64,000 bases of DNA. Source: Paenisporosarcina macmurdoensis. GTDB lineage: Bacteria > Bacillota > Bacilli > Bacillales_A > Planococcaceae. Positions 51,713 through 60,293 of this stretch are shown here, piece by piece. Where the stretch lies: contig NZ_JBHSRI010000018.1 in the NCBI RefSeq assembly GCF_042658845.1, positions 372,001 through 436,000 of the forward strand. Direction: 5' to 3'. The notes under the pieces are model-generated. The model worked only from the letters and a program-made list of their open reading frames with translations, did no database searches and had not been told where the DNA came from. Every line of letters starts with the position of its first letter. Position 1 is the first letter of the stretch. The translations under genes and the position numbers were made by a program.

Positions 51713-52513
51713 ATGAAATTGAGTAATAGAGATTACCTGGAACTAACAGATGAAGAGATTGCTGCGTGGAAGATTGTACAAGAAAAAGAAAACATTAAAA
51801 TTGAAGGTGTTTCATTTGGTAAAAGAAATCACTTCCGAGAATATCCTAAAGCTGTACGTCATTATTTATCATTATTCCCAAATAAGTACTTAGATATTGA
51901 GGAATTAAAAGATGAAGAAAAAATTAGTTCATCATTAAAACATCTTCTTGGAATTATACATGATGATACATCAACAGAAAGAACAATATTAAACTATATT
52001 AATGACAATAAAGCATATTTTATTATTGGTTCTATACTAAATTATTTTCCCTTCGGACATCATGATGCATACGTTTTCCCTGAATTCCAAGTAGGTAATT
52101 CATTTAAGGTGGACTATTTAATAATTGGAAAAAATTCAGACGGTTATCATTTTGTGTGTGTAGAACTTGAACATCCTAATAAAAATATCACTATTAAAGA
52201 TGGTTCTTTAGGGGATGCCTTTAGAAAAGGATTAAGTCAAACTGAAGACTGGGAAAATTGGCTTGAAAAATATCATGGTTCTTTAAGAGAAACTCTAGAA
52301 AAACATTTAAATCCTTCTAAACAGCTTCCTTCAGAGTTTTTCACCAATGATAAAACAAGATGGCACTATGTAGTAGTTGCTGGAAAAAGAAGTGATTTCC
52401 AAGAAAAAACACGGAAATTAAAAAGAAATTTACTTCCAAGTAGAAAATTATTATTGCACTATGAGAACCTTATTGATTCTTCAGAGGCTGTAATCGGTAA
52501 ACCTTGTTATTAA
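51713..52513 (+). CDS. Shedu-like DUF4263 nuclease (anti-phage)
   Basis: A 266-residue protein whose second half fits the Shedu/DUF4263 PD-(D/E)XK nuclease: PEFQVG (Glu124), FKVDYLII (Asp134), FVCVELEHPNKNI (Glu151-x-Glu153) and a helical Gln in GLSQTEDW (Gln176). The catalytic Lys position holds Glu/His here (ELEH), a variant seen in this broad family. The N-terminal half (residues 1-110) is helical and probably regulatory. GAGGTGAGTTA precedes the ATG. It lies 69 bp after the replication-like gene and is convergent with two HEPN genes. Confidence 0.72.
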   Translation: MKLSNRDYLELTDEEIAAWKIVQEKENIKIEGVSFGKRNHFREYPKAVRHYLSLFPNKYLDIEELKDEEKISSSLKHLLGIIHDDTSTERTILNYINDNKAYFIIGSILNYFPFGHHDAYVFPEFQVGNSFKVDYLIIGKNSDGYHFVCVELEHPNKNITIKDGSLGDAFRKGLSQTEDWENWLEKYHGSLRETLEKHLNPSKQLPSEFFTNDKTRWHYVVVAGKRSDFQEKTRKLKRNLLPSRKLLLHYENLIDSSEAVIGKPCY

Positions 52514-52516
52514 TCG

Positions 52517-52554
52517 AAAAAAAGCACCTTAAAAGGAATCAGGGTGCTTTTTTT
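52517..52554. terminator. Bidirectional terminator between Shedu-like and HEPN genes
   Basis: AAAAAAAGCACC pairs with GGGTGCTTTTTTT around a 13-nt loop, serving both converging transcripts. Confidence 0.8.
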
Positions 52555-53173
52555 CTTTACTCTTAATTTCTTCATACGTTCTTGTTAAAAAGTCAATTGC
52601 AACATCTGAGAACTCTCTACAAAACACTGAATCTAATGCAATAACATCACCCTGATTTAAACTAATACCATTTGTTTTATCAATAAATCTATGAATCTCA
52701 CGTTGTTCATGTTCTTTAGAGTACAAATATACCACTCCATCAGCATGAAGAAAACAGTTTCTAACCTTACTATACTGTTTTATCAAATTCCATTCTGCAC
52801 CTACGAACAGCTTACCAAGTCCATAATGTGATGTTAAATATGTTTTTGCTTTTTCTATGCCTGTTCCTTTTGTAGCTTTTAATTTCACCCTGTCCTCACA
52901 AAGTTCTATTAACATATGTTCAAAGTAACTATAAAGACTTGTAAAAATAGACCTTCTTAGTATAGTCGGAAAAAGAGTGTGATATTTGTAATGTTCATCC
53001 TCGTAGTGATACAAGTATTCTTCGAAATCTTCATCTAATATTCCTTTTGCTTGTTCTTCCATTATCGTGTTTTGTTTTTCAATAGAACTTTCAATTTCTT
53101 CTAAATAATTTAAGTAATCTTCTATACCACTTTTGTTTAAGTTAAACAAAGCATCTTTCCCAAATAAAACCAA
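52529..53173 (-). CDS. HEPN-type protein with Rx4H motif
   Basis: A 214-residue helical protein with a charged N terminus and a HEPN-like domain: RRSIFTSLYSYFEHMLIELC, then KVRNCFLHADG, with Arg138-Asn-x3-His143 as the HEPN RNase-type motif. The start is TTG with AAAGGTG upstream. It follows the AbiC-like gene by 15 bp, so the two are probably one operon. HEPN proteins are common RNases in toxin and abortive-infection systems; activity here is inferred. Confidence 0.68.
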   Translation of the reverse strand: MVLFGKDALFNLNKSGIEDYLNYLEEIESSIEKQNTIMEEQAKGILDEDFEEYLYHYEDEHYKYHTLFPTILRRSIFTSLYSYFEHMLIELCEDRVKLKATKGTGIEKAKTYLTSHYGLGKLFVGAEWNLIKQYSKVRNCFLHADGVVYLYSKEHEQREIHRFIDKTNGISLNQGDVIALDSVFCREFSDVAIDFLTRTYEEIKSKEKKHPDSF

Positions 53174-53188
53174 AATAACGTCACCTTT

Positions 53189-53995
53189 CTATTTTAAACT
53201 TGTTTGAAGTATGCCTTTTTCTTTTTGATATTCGTATGTGTGGAATAGAAAACTCGTCACTGTCTTTGCTGAATTAACAGCAAGTACTGCGTGATGAAAT
53301 GATGGATTTACCGTTTTCGAATGACTATCACTACTCAAATTTCTTACTTCAGCAAGACCTTGAATAACTTTAGTAAGACCAGTTGTAATTTCTTTTAAGG
53401 ATTTTTCAAAACTTTTATTACTTGAATCTAAGTTCAAATGCTTAGAAAGATGATTAAACAATTTAGGAAGATTATAGTTTTCAACACTAATATCTTCTCC
53501 AAGTATATTTAGAATTTCTTTACAAACACCTTCTACCAGTGTTTTAGCAGATGTAATTGCACCTGAATAATCTTTGTCAGCAATACGTTTATCACAATTA
53601 TTTAAATCCCTTACTATGTTTTGATAAGTTAAATCAACTGGTACATCACATTCAATTTTGACAATCTCAACATGGTACATGTTATCTTCAAGGTAATTAC
53701 TATATTCATTAAATAGATTTGAAACTCCCACCATAGAATCCATAAATGCATCATTCATTAAATACATTTGGTCTATGAATTCTTCTACTGTCCTACAATT
53801 TGTTAGTTCTTCTGAAAGTACCTTTCCTTCCTCCTTTGCAAGTTTTCGCATTATTATTAAGCACTGTCTCAGGTCTTTATCGGAAACAAACTCATTATAA
53901 TAATTTGCAGAATAATTGTTATTGTTGTGATTTGCTTCAAACGTCTTTCTTAAACCTATTTTCACTTCGTCTAAAAGTTCAATTGTATTATTCAT
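53189..53995 (-). CDS. Abortive-infection (Abi_C-like) HEPN protein
   Basis: A 268-residue protein. The C-terminal half matches the Abi_C pattern: DYSGAITSAKTLVEGVCKEI, LPKLFNHLSKHLNL, a Gly-containing helix, then AEVRNLSSDSHSK, with Arg218-Asn ... His225 as HEPN-type motif. The N-terminal half is helical and unrecognised. AAGGGGTTAAAA precedes the ATG. It is the first gene of a two-gene operon with the other HEPN protein. Confidence 0.75.
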   Translation of the reverse strand: MNNTIELLDEVKIGLRKTFEANHNNNNYSANYYNEFVSDKDLRQCLIIMRKLAKEEGKVLSEELTNCRTVEEFIDQMYLMNDAFMDSMVGVSNLFNEYSNYLEDNMYHVEIVKIECDVPVDLTYQNIVRDLNNCDKRIADKDYSGAITSAKTLVEGVCKEILNILGEDISVENYNLPKLFNHLSKHLNLDSSNKSFEKSLKEITTGLTKVIQGLAEVRNLSSDSHSKTVNPSFHHAVLAVNSAKTVTSFLFHTYEYQKEKGILQTSLK

Positions 53996-54381
53996 TTTTA
54001 ACCCCTTGATGTAAATGTATTATTATAATAATACCAGTAATTCCCTTCTGATGTGATATTGAATAATCTTGATTCCATTTTGATTAACAAGGCAAACTTA
54101 CCCTATTGTTCTATATCTAGTTCATAATCTAATTGTTTAGGTTCTGCCCATCTGTAAGTTCTTTCAATCTCTAATAAATCTAGTCTTTCCTATTCATATG
54201 AATCATTTCATTTGTTTCTTTAGCCTTATTAATTCTATACATAATCTGATAACCATTCAATAATTGAAAATCATCTTTTTGATTATTTACCGCATGGAAA
54301 TGGATTTGCTTCATTGTGCTTCTGATATGTTCTGAAGGTATCTGTGTGCATTAATGAATAAACTAACATGTATATAAAGAG

Positions 54382-54410
54382 AAACCCACTGAACGCTTTA
54401 CAGTGGGTTT
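54382..54410. terminator. Terminator near the right end of the element
   Basis: AAACCCACTG pairs with CAGTGGGTTT around a 9-nt loop, just past the stop of the degenerate frame at 54,416. Confidence 0.65.
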
Positions 54411-54415
54411 GTGTG

Positions 54416-54600
54416 TCATTTATAAGTTGTATCAATAGTTGGTTCAGTACTGCCTTTCTCATACGTCCAGCCTATTCTTTTGATTAACAGATGCAATAAA
54501 CGGTTTAATTCTTCAGCAGATAAACATTCACCGTCTAATAGTTCTCATTTGCTGAATGGTTGTTCTATCACTTGCAATTGTTCTGATAAAACTTTTTTAA
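54416..54600 (-). pseudogene. Degenerate small gene next to attR
   Basis: One minus-strand frame reads VIKKVLSEQLQVIEQPFSK, a TGA stop, then ELLDGECLSAEELNRLLHLL and IKRIGWTYEKGSTEPTIDTT. There is no start codon upstream before an in-frame TAA. Coding-like composition on both sides of the stop suggests a broken gene. A second short fragment (IERTYRWAEPKQLDYELDIE) lies at about 54,110-54,175. Confidence 0.45.
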
Positions 54601-54624
54601 TAACACATTACATTAATAAGTTTT

Positions 54625-54633
54625 ATCTCCTGA
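54625..54633. other. attR core
   Basis: ATCTCCTGA on plus, identical to attL at 41,369-41,377. To its right the transporter N-terminal part begins in frame. Confidence 0.8.
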
Positions 54634-55116
54634 TAAAGCGATACCATGCCCAAATAGATTCATTGCCATAGCAACTCCCAGTGCTGGCAAACCTACACGG
54701 ATCGCGATTGGCAACAATACAGCTCCCATTAATGCAACAGCTGGAGACGGCCAGAAAAACCAAGAAATAATCATCATGAGGATTCCAATTGTCCAGTAGG
54801 CAAGTGCAGGAGTCCTGATCAGTTTAGAAAATGGCGAAATCATCACATCATTTACGCCCGTTGTGGTTAACACTTTACTCATCGCTACAATAATAGAGAT
54901 AACTAAAATGGTTGGCAACAACTCGGTTATTGCATAAATAAAACTGTTGAAAATACTACTTATTGAGGCACTTAATGATCCAGTGGCTACAATTGCAATT
55001 AAAAAAATACCGACAATGCTTATAAGTGTCGTATCACGTCTCATCACCATGAAGCCAATAATTAAGCAGATGAATAAAACATAAATCCAATGTATTGCAA
55101 TAAGCTCAACACCCAT
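54625..55116 (-). pseudogene. Transporter gene, N-terminal part (disrupted by the integrative element)
   Basis: 164 codons of a polytopic membrane protein (GVELIAIHWIYVLFICLIIG at the start; VALMGAVLLPIAIRVGLPAL; AMAMNLFGHGIALSGD at the break). The start at 55116 is supported by CAGGAGAGGAATCAG. After the core, the element contributes KTY and a stop. The matching C-terminal part is at 40,459-41,377. A truncated product of 167 residues could still be made but would lack half the transporter. Confidence 0.85.
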
Positions 55117-55218
55117 CTGATTCCTCTCCTGTCTGCTATCCATTTGCATGAAGTGGGTGTTTCCCCCAATTCAAGTTGTACTATAGGATATGTGCAGAAA
55201 GAAAAGGAACCTGGGAAT

Positions 55219-55374
55219 ATGAAAATTTCGATTCATATTATTTTGTTATCCAGTATTTTCTTGATTCCATCCAAGAAACAACACCAGCTAAACGATGAGT
55301 TTAACAGGAAATTGGATATTAAATTTAAAATATTACAAGGATCTTATTGTAGACATCATATAAATAACATTTAA
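55219..55374 (+). CDS. Possible small peptide upstream of a membrane protein
   Basis: A 51-residue frame with a hydrophobic start (MKISIHIILLSSIFLIPSKK) and a basic tail, preceded by AAAAGGAACCTGGGAAT. Its stop overlaps the ribosome site of the next gene (TTTAAGGAGGTG). It may be a leader peptide or a relic. Confidence 0.35.
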   Translation: MKISIHIILLSSIFLIPSKKQHQLNDEFNRKLDIKFKILQGSYCRHHINNI

Positions 55375-55383
55375 GGAGGTGAA

Positions 55384-55650
55384 TTGATTTCGAAAAAAAT
55401 TTCATTCTCTTTGCTAGGCGGTCTATTAATCGGATTGGCAATATCCCTTGTTCTTATGGATTATAAAGATATGAGTTTTGAAATACTTGACCAAGGAGGT
55501 ATTGAATCTCGCTGGATAAGGGAAATTGATTTTAATTTCATCTTCAATGCATCACTTTTGGTTATTGGAACGTCTATTCTCCTATTTGTAATCTGGACAT
55601 TTATAGAGAAATTTGTAGCTAAAAAATATCTGTCCGATTCAAATAATTAA
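55384..55650 (+). CDS. Small membrane protein with two segments
   Basis: An 88-residue protein with two hydrophobic segments (SFSLLGGLLIGLAISLVLM; IFNASLLVIGTSILLFVIW) around an acidic extracellular-type loop. TTG start with AAGGAGGTG. No family recognised. A terminator follows. Confidence 0.6.
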   Translation: MISKKISFSLLGGLLIGLAISLVLMDYKDMSFEILDQGGIESRWIREIDFNFIFNASLLVIGTSILLFVIWTFIEKFVAKKYLSDSNN

Positions 55651-55681
55651 AAACACCTTTCCATTTTGGATTGGTGTTTTT
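55649..55681 (+). terminator. Terminator of the 88-residue membrane protein gene
   Basis: AAAAACACC pairs with GGTGTTTTT; T-rich sequence follows. Confidence 0.7.
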
Positions 55682-55767
55682 AATTTCCATCATATTCTTT
55701 TGAATTAGTCATTGATTTGATGTCTATTTTTAGCGCATCAACATTGTGTGGTGTTTATTAGCACTAG

Positions 55768-56610
55768 TTAAAAGTCAAAAGTATCTGGATCTGGACCTAT
55801 GCGTTTGCTTTCATTAAGTGAAGCAATTTGCTTCATTTCGTCTGTTGATAATTCAAAATCAAAAATGCTTGAATTCTCAATAATACGATGTTCTTTTGTG
55901 GATTTTGGTATCGTAACGACCCCGTTTTGTAAGTCCCATCGTAAAATAACTTGTGCTACCGATTTTCCGTGTACCTCTGCAATTTCTTTCAGTTTTGAGT
56001 CTTCAAGCAGTTGACCTTGCATGAGTGGTGACCAAGCTTCAAGTTGGATATTATGTTGCTGACAGTAAGCAAGAAGTTCTGTTTGAGATAATTTCGGATG
56101 GTATTCTACTTGGTTTACCATCGGAATGATTTTGGCATCTTTCATGACATCTTCTAAATGATGAATTTGAAAATTACTGACACCGATCGATTTCACACGA
56201 TTTTCTGAATACAGCGTTTCTAATGCTTTCCAAGTGTCAATATATTTCCCTTTAACCGGCCAGTGGATCAAATATAAATCTAAATAGTCTAATCCCAATT
56301 TGTCTAAACTCGTTTGGTAAGCTTCAAGAGTAGATTCATAGCCAAAATCTGCATTCCACACTTTCGAAGTGACAAATAAGTCTTCACGTGAAATACCTGC
56401 TGCTTTTAACCCTTCATGAATACCTTGGCCCACGCCTTCTTCATTTTTATAAATGGCAGCGGTATCGATACTGCGGTATCCCTCTTTTATGGCAGTTTTA
56501 ACAGATTCCACAACTTCAGGACCTTCTTCTACTTTGAAAACACCTAATCCAAACCAAGGCATTTTAACCCCATTATGTAAAGTTGTAGTTGATTGTAAGT
56601 TCGTCATCAT
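55768..56610 (-). CDS. Aldo/keto reductase
   Basis: A 280-residue AKR (YvgN/DkgA type): MPWFGLGVFKV, SIDTAAIYKNEEGVG (Asp, Tyr), VTSKVW (Lys), LDLYLIHWPV (His), GVSNFQIHHLE and VTIPKSTKEHRIIEN for NADPH. The start at 56610 fits GGAGGATTGATTGGT; the upstream TTG is too close to the site. It probably reduces methylglyoxal or other aldehydes. Terminates before the transporter-side intergenic region. Confidence 0.92.
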   Translation of the reverse strand: MMTNLQSTTTLHNGVKMPWFGLGVFKVEEGPEVVESVKTAIKEGYRSIDTAAIYKNEEGVGQGIHEGLKAAGISREDLFVTSKVWNADFGYESTLEAYQTSLDKLGLDYLDLYLIHWPVKGKYIDTWKALETLYSENRVKSIGVSNFQIHHLEDVMKDAKIIPMVNQVEYHPKLSQTELLAYCQQHNIQLEAWSPLMQGQLLEDSKLKEIAEVHGKSVAQVILRWDLQNGVVTIPKSTKEHRIIENSSIFDFELSTDEMKQIASLNESKRIGPDPDTFDF

Positions 56611-56755
56611 ACCAATCAATCCTCCATTTAAGTAAATTTTTATGCTTTTCTATTTTCTCTCTAATCAATTCGAACTTCAAATGAAATGACTCCAATTGCA
56701 TCATTTCTTAATCAACAGACACGTTAAAACGATGTTAAATCAACTTTTTTCATAT

Positions 56756-56865
56756 AGTTGCATCTTACATATATAAGTCCCTTTATATACTTGTATATTG
56801 CATGCATATAACATTACTTGCAATTTGCACTTAAACTATTATACATATAGTTGCAAGATGCAAGT
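56756..56865. promoter_or_regulatory. AT-rich region with separated inverted repeat
   Basis: AGTTGCATCTTACA (56756-56769) and TGCAAGATGCAAGT (56852-56865) are near-perfect inverted repeats about 95 bp apart, in a very AT-rich gap between spo0M-like and aldo-keto reductase genes. CATATAGTTGCA also occurs twice in direct order. Possibly operators for a divergent or looping regulator of the reductase; this is inference. Confidence 0.4.
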
Positions 56866-56880
56866 TCAAGTATTATAAAA

Positions 56881-56908
56881 AGCCATTCCCTAATTAAAGG
56901 AAATGACT
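56881..56908 (-). terminator. Terminator of the Spo0M-like gene
   Basis: AGCCATTCCC with GGAAATGACT form the stem; on the minus strand TTTTTATAATA follows. Confidence 0.65.
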
Positions 56909-56928
56909 TCTCTTCAGTCTTTATTTTA

Positions 56929-57345
56929 TTAATCTAAATCTTTGTTGAATACAATTTCATCTTCATCTTGAACATCTACTGCATTTAAAATAATGATAGA
57001 AGTCCTTAGGAAAAGCTTCACGTTGTCGCCCTCAGAAGACCATCGTTCGTCTGGTACTAATTCAAATGGAACCATTCGTGTTTCTTTTGATTTAACCGAG
57101 CCAACCATTTCTATTGTGTGTTTCGCAACACACTCACTTGTAACATCAAAGTCACTATCTTCACGATGCCCTTCAGTTCTCTTAAATACTTCTAATTTAA
57201 TAAACTCAATTACTTGATCGCTTTGACCACCATCAATATAAATCGTTCCAGAAAGTGTCTCGCCATGAGCGATTACTCGTTGGTCTACAATTGTATCAAC
57301 TTTCATAGATCCGATACCAATTGTGGATAAAAATTTGTTCAACAT
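56929..57345 (-). CDS. Spo0M-like arrestin-fold protein (short)
   Basis: A 138-residue protein matching the N-terminal part of Spo0M: LNKFLSTIGIGSMKVDTIVD, GETLSGTIYIDGG, FIKLEVFKRTEG and VPFELVPDERW. Start at 57345 with GGGAGGAAGAATA. B. subtilis Spo0M is about twice as long; here the protein ends with an acidic tail (VDVQDEDEIVFNKDLD), so it is a one-domain version. Roles in sporulation or cytoskeleton control are known for the full protein; whether they apply is uncertain. Confidence 0.8.
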   Translation of the reverse strand: MLNKFLSTIGIGSMKVDTIVDQRVIAHGETLSGTIYIDGGQSDQVIEFIKLEVFKRTEGHREDSDFDVTSECVAKHTIEMVGSVKSKETRMVPFELVPDERWSSEGDNVKLFLRTSIIILNAVDVQDEDEIVFNKDLD

Positions 57346-57382
57346 TATTCTTCCTCCCAATTTTAACTAAACCATTTCATGG

Positions 57383-58579
57383 TCATTCCTCATCTACTAC
57401 AATAGCGGGTTCAAAGTGATTTTCAAGTAATGTCTCATGTCGATTGTAGCGACGTTTGAATAGCATATACATATGCGTTACCAACACTTTTAGTAAAGCA
57501 TATCCCGGAATACCTAAAATTACTCCAGGTACTCCAAACAAAGAACCTGCAGTTAATAACACAAAGATAATGGTTATTGGATGTATATGTAGTGATTTAC
57601 CCATGATTTGGGGAGAAATAAACTTCCCTTCCACTAATTGAACGACCGTCCATACGATAGCTAACTTAGCTAACATAAAAGGAGAAGTAACTAGGGCGAT
57701 CACAGCTGCAGGTGCAATGGCGATAATCGGTCCTAAATAAGGAACTACACTTGTAATCATAGCTAACACACCTAAAAGCAACGCATATTTCATTCCAATA
57801 ATTAAGAATCCTATGAACACCATAGTACCAATACATATCGCTACTAATATTTGCCCTTGAATATACGCACTAATTTGTTTATCGGCATCTTTCATTACTT
57901 GATGTGTATCTTCTCTCATACGTGGTGGTAATAAATTAAGAATATATTGTGGTAATTTTTCACCGTCTTTTAACAAATAAAACAAGATAAATGGAACCGT
58001 AACAATAGCTAAAATTAAACCGGTTAAAGTAGATATTACTTTCCCGATACCACTCGCTACCCCACCTACTGCATTTTGGAGAGTGTTGCCAATATCTTCA
58101 GGAATTTGTTGCATAAGAGAATCAACATCGAATTCTAAGTCAGCATAGTAACTAGAAAAAATCGAAGTTCGAAGAAATGCATCAAACGATATGACAAGTT
58201 GTTTGAAATATTCAGGAAATTCTTGAATTAAATTGGTTAATTGCAATTTCAAAAATGGAAATACAAGTAAAACTAATCCTGTAATTACGCCAATTAAAGC
58301 GAGGAAAATAATCAAAATCCCCCAAATTTTCGGGATTTTCCATTTCACTAATTTTCTTAATAAGGGTCTCAATAAGTAATAGCCAATGGTGGCCAAAATA
58401 ACAGGCAGTACTACATTTGCTAATAATACTTGTAGTGGATAAAACACAAATGAAACGACATCAAAAATCCAAATAATTAACCCAATTAAAAAGACTAAAA
58501 ACAATAAAAAGAGCGTATTCTTTCCACCTAGAAACTGAATAAATCTAGTGTTGAAAAAAGGAGCTTTTTCAGGCTGCAT
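57383..58579 (-). CDS. AI-2E family (DUF20) membrane transporter
   Basis: A 398-residue polytopic protein of the AI-2E exporter / DUF20 family: about eight membrane segments, the central IVTVPFILFYLLKDGEKLP, QGQILVAICIGTMVFIGFLI, and LGPIIAIAPAAVIAL with VVQLVEGKFISPQIMGKSLH. Members export signals or act as Na+/H+ antiporters; the substrate is unresolved. GCGAGGAAAAATT precedes the ATG. Confidence 0.9.
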   Translation of the reverse strand: MQPEKAPFFNTRFIQFLGGKNTLFLLFLVFLIGLIIWIFDVVSFVFYPLQVLLANVVLPVILATIGYYLLRPLLRKLVKWKIPKIWGILIIFLALIGVITGLVLLVFPFLKLQLTNLIQEFPEYFKQLVISFDAFLRTSIFSSYYADLEFDVDSLMQQIPEDIGNTLQNAVGGVASGIGKVISTLTGLILAIVTVPFILFYLLKDGEKLPQYILNLLPPRMREDTHQVMKDADKQISAYIQGQILVAICIGTMVFIGFLIIGMKYALLLGVLAMITSVVPYLGPIIAIAPAAVIALVTSPFMLAKLAIVWTVVQLVEGKFISPQIMGKSLHIHPITIIFVLLTAGSLFGVPGVILGIPGYALLKVLVTHMYMLFKRRYNRHETLLENHFEPAIVVDEE

Positions 58580-58667
58580 AATTTTTCCTCGCTTTCAAAT
58601 TCTCCTAATCTAAAAATAGAGTATGATAACTTTATCATACAGGAGAAATGCGTTGATTATCAATAAA

Positions 58668-59624
58668 TCAACGCAAACGCGCCCCAATAAATTCACTTAA
58701 AGCTTGCTTGTTTTTTTCTACATCAATATCAATGACTGACCCTACTCCAGGATATGATCCAAAATCATAACTATTTTTTACGGGTATCGTTAATTTGTTA
58801 ATTTCTACTCCCCCGCTAAATGCTAGACTAAGTACTTTTCTCACTTCATCAGTTGTAGAGTAATCAGATTTTACATACCCTTGGATTGCGCCAGCAAATT
58901 TAGGATAATAAATAGTATTTGTTGGACTAAGAACTTCATCTTTAAGTGCTTCTATCACTTTTTGTTGTCTTGCAACTCGACCGAAGTCACCTTCAGAATC
59001 AGCACGGAATCGTGCATATCCAAGTAGTTCTTGTCCACTTAATTGCTGAACACCAGGTTCAAGTGTGACACCAATCTTCTCAGACATCGCTTTCTCAACA
59101 TCAACTTCGACCCCGTTTGGTGCAACGATATCGACTAATGTTTCAAAGTTATTAAAATCAATAAGTGCGTAATGGTGGATAGGTACGCCAAACATGCTTG
59201 AAATAGTATCTTTAACTAATTGAACGCCACCTAAATAATAAGCTGTATTTAATTTATAACTTTTGTATCCAGGAATATCAGCATATATATCTCTCATAAA
59301 TGACACGATGTTAACTTCATCTGTTTCTTTGTTCCAAGAAACGAGCATCATCGTATCAGAACGTGATTGTTCTTCTCCTCTGGTATCAACGCCAAGGACC
59401 AATATATTTTCAATAGAGGAATTCTTTACGTCAAGCGGATCTCCTGTAAATTCAACTTCTTCATGCTCGACAGTGGAAGCTAAGTCTAAACCAGCTTTAT
59501 ATTGAACGATTGAGAACACAATAATTCCAATAATTATTAGAAAGATAATAGTCATAAAAAATCGCCCTAAACGAAACTTTCTTTTCCTTCTCATGGATCT
59601 ACGATTTGGAACTTGTTCTTCCAA
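58668..59624 (-). CDS. LytR-CpsA-Psr (LCP) family cell-wall ligase
   Basis: A 318-residue protein with a basic cytoplasmic start (RRSMRRKRKFRLGRF), one membrane segment (FMTIIFLIIIGIIVFSIV) and an extracellular LCP domain: ILVLGVDTRGEEQSRSDTMM, VSFMRDIYADIPGYKSYKLN, GYARFRADSEGDFGRVARQQ. These enzymes attach wall teichoic acid or other polymers to peptidoglycan. TTG start with AAGGGGGTAGCATT. Confidence 0.93.
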   Translation of the reverse strand: MEEQVPNRRSMRRKRKFRLGRFFMTIIFLIIIGIIVFSIVQYKAGLDLASTVEHEEVEFTGDPLDVKNSSIENILVLGVDTRGEEQSRSDTMMLVSWNKETDEVNIVSFMRDIYADIPGYKSYKLNTAYYLGGVQLVKDTISSMFGVPIHHYALIDFNNFETLVDIVAPNGVEVDVEKAMSEKIGVTLEPGVQQLSGQELLGYARFRADSEGDFGRVARQQKVIEALKDEVLSPTNTIYYPKFAGAIQGYVKSDYSTTDEVRKVLSLAFSGGVEINKLTIPVKNSYDFGSYPGVGSVIDIDVEKNKQALSEFIGARLR

Positions 59625-59768
59625 AATGCTACCCCCTTTATTACTTACGTATAATAGAACGAAAAATGACTAATTAAGTTGCATTTTCACATACTCAATC
59701 ATAGTTCTTGAGCACAAATGATGCAAGTGCTACACTATGGTTTATGAAGAGAATGGATGGTGTTTTTA

Positions 59769-60287
59769 ATGGAGAAAGCTACATTTGCAGGCGGTTGTTT
59801 TTGGTGTATGGTCAAACCATTTGATCAATTTGATGGGATTGATTCTGTTGTCTCCGGCTATATGGGTGGACATGTCGGAAATCCAACTTACGAAGACGTG
59901 AAAAAAGGCGATTCAGGTCATCTTGAAGTCGTACAAATTCAATTTGATCCAACAATTTTTACATATGAGCAATTGCTAGATATTTATTGGCAGCAAATTG
60001 ATCCAACCGATAATGAAGGACAATTTCAAGACCGAGGAGAGTCGTATAGACCGGCAGTTTTTGTGCATACTGATGAGCAATTTGAAAAAGCAACAATTTC
60101 AAAGCAAGCTCTCGCTGACAGCGGTCGCTTCTCTAAACCAATCATAACAGCCATTTTACCAGCACAAGCCTTTTATATTGCAGAAGAATATCACCAAGAT
60201 TTTTATAAAAAAGAGCCGGAACATTACGCTAAAGATCGCGAATTGTCCGGCCGTGATACTTTCCTTCAGGAAAACTGGAATAAATAA
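59769..60287 (+). CDS. msrA: Peptide-methionine (S)-S-oxide reductase
   Basis: A 172-residue MsrA with the catalytic GGCFWCM (Cys10 nucleophile, Cys13), GYMGGHVGNPTYEDV and HLEVVQIQFDP. The start at 59769 is preferred; an ATG at 59757 is in frame. It repairs methionine-S-sulfoxide using thioredoxin. There is no fused MsrB domain. The usual C-terminal resolving Cys is not visible. Confidence 0.93.
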   Translation: MEKATFAGGCFWCMVKPFDQFDGIDSVVSGYMGGHVGNPTYEDVKKGDSGHLEVVQIQFDPTIFTYEQLLDIYWQQIDPTDNEGQFQDRGESYRPAVFVHTDEQFEKATISKQALADSGRFSKPIITAILPAQAFYIAEEYHQDFYKKEPEHYAKDRELSGRDTFLQENWNK

Positions 60288-60293
60288 TAAACT

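Larger units (their letters stand above)
41369..54633. mobile_element. 13.26-kb integrative element with serine integrase and defence genes
   Basis: Bounded by the 9-bp direct repeat TCAGGAGAT (as ATCTCCTGA on plus) at 41,369-41,377 and 54,625-54,633, and flanked by the two halves of one transporter gene. The large serine recombinase lies 53 bp inside the left end. Contents: HNH protein, XRE/HTH/coiled-coil operon, SEC-C protein, resolvase, replication-like protein, Shedu-like nuclease and two HEPN/Abi proteins. No capsid, tail, large terminase, relaxase or coupling protein is seen. It is best described as a phage-satellite-like or integrated-plasmid-like element. Confidence 0.85.

Noticed and set aside
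41431..54633. Complete prophage
   Set aside because: No capsid, portal, tail, holin or large terminase genes in the 13.26 kb.
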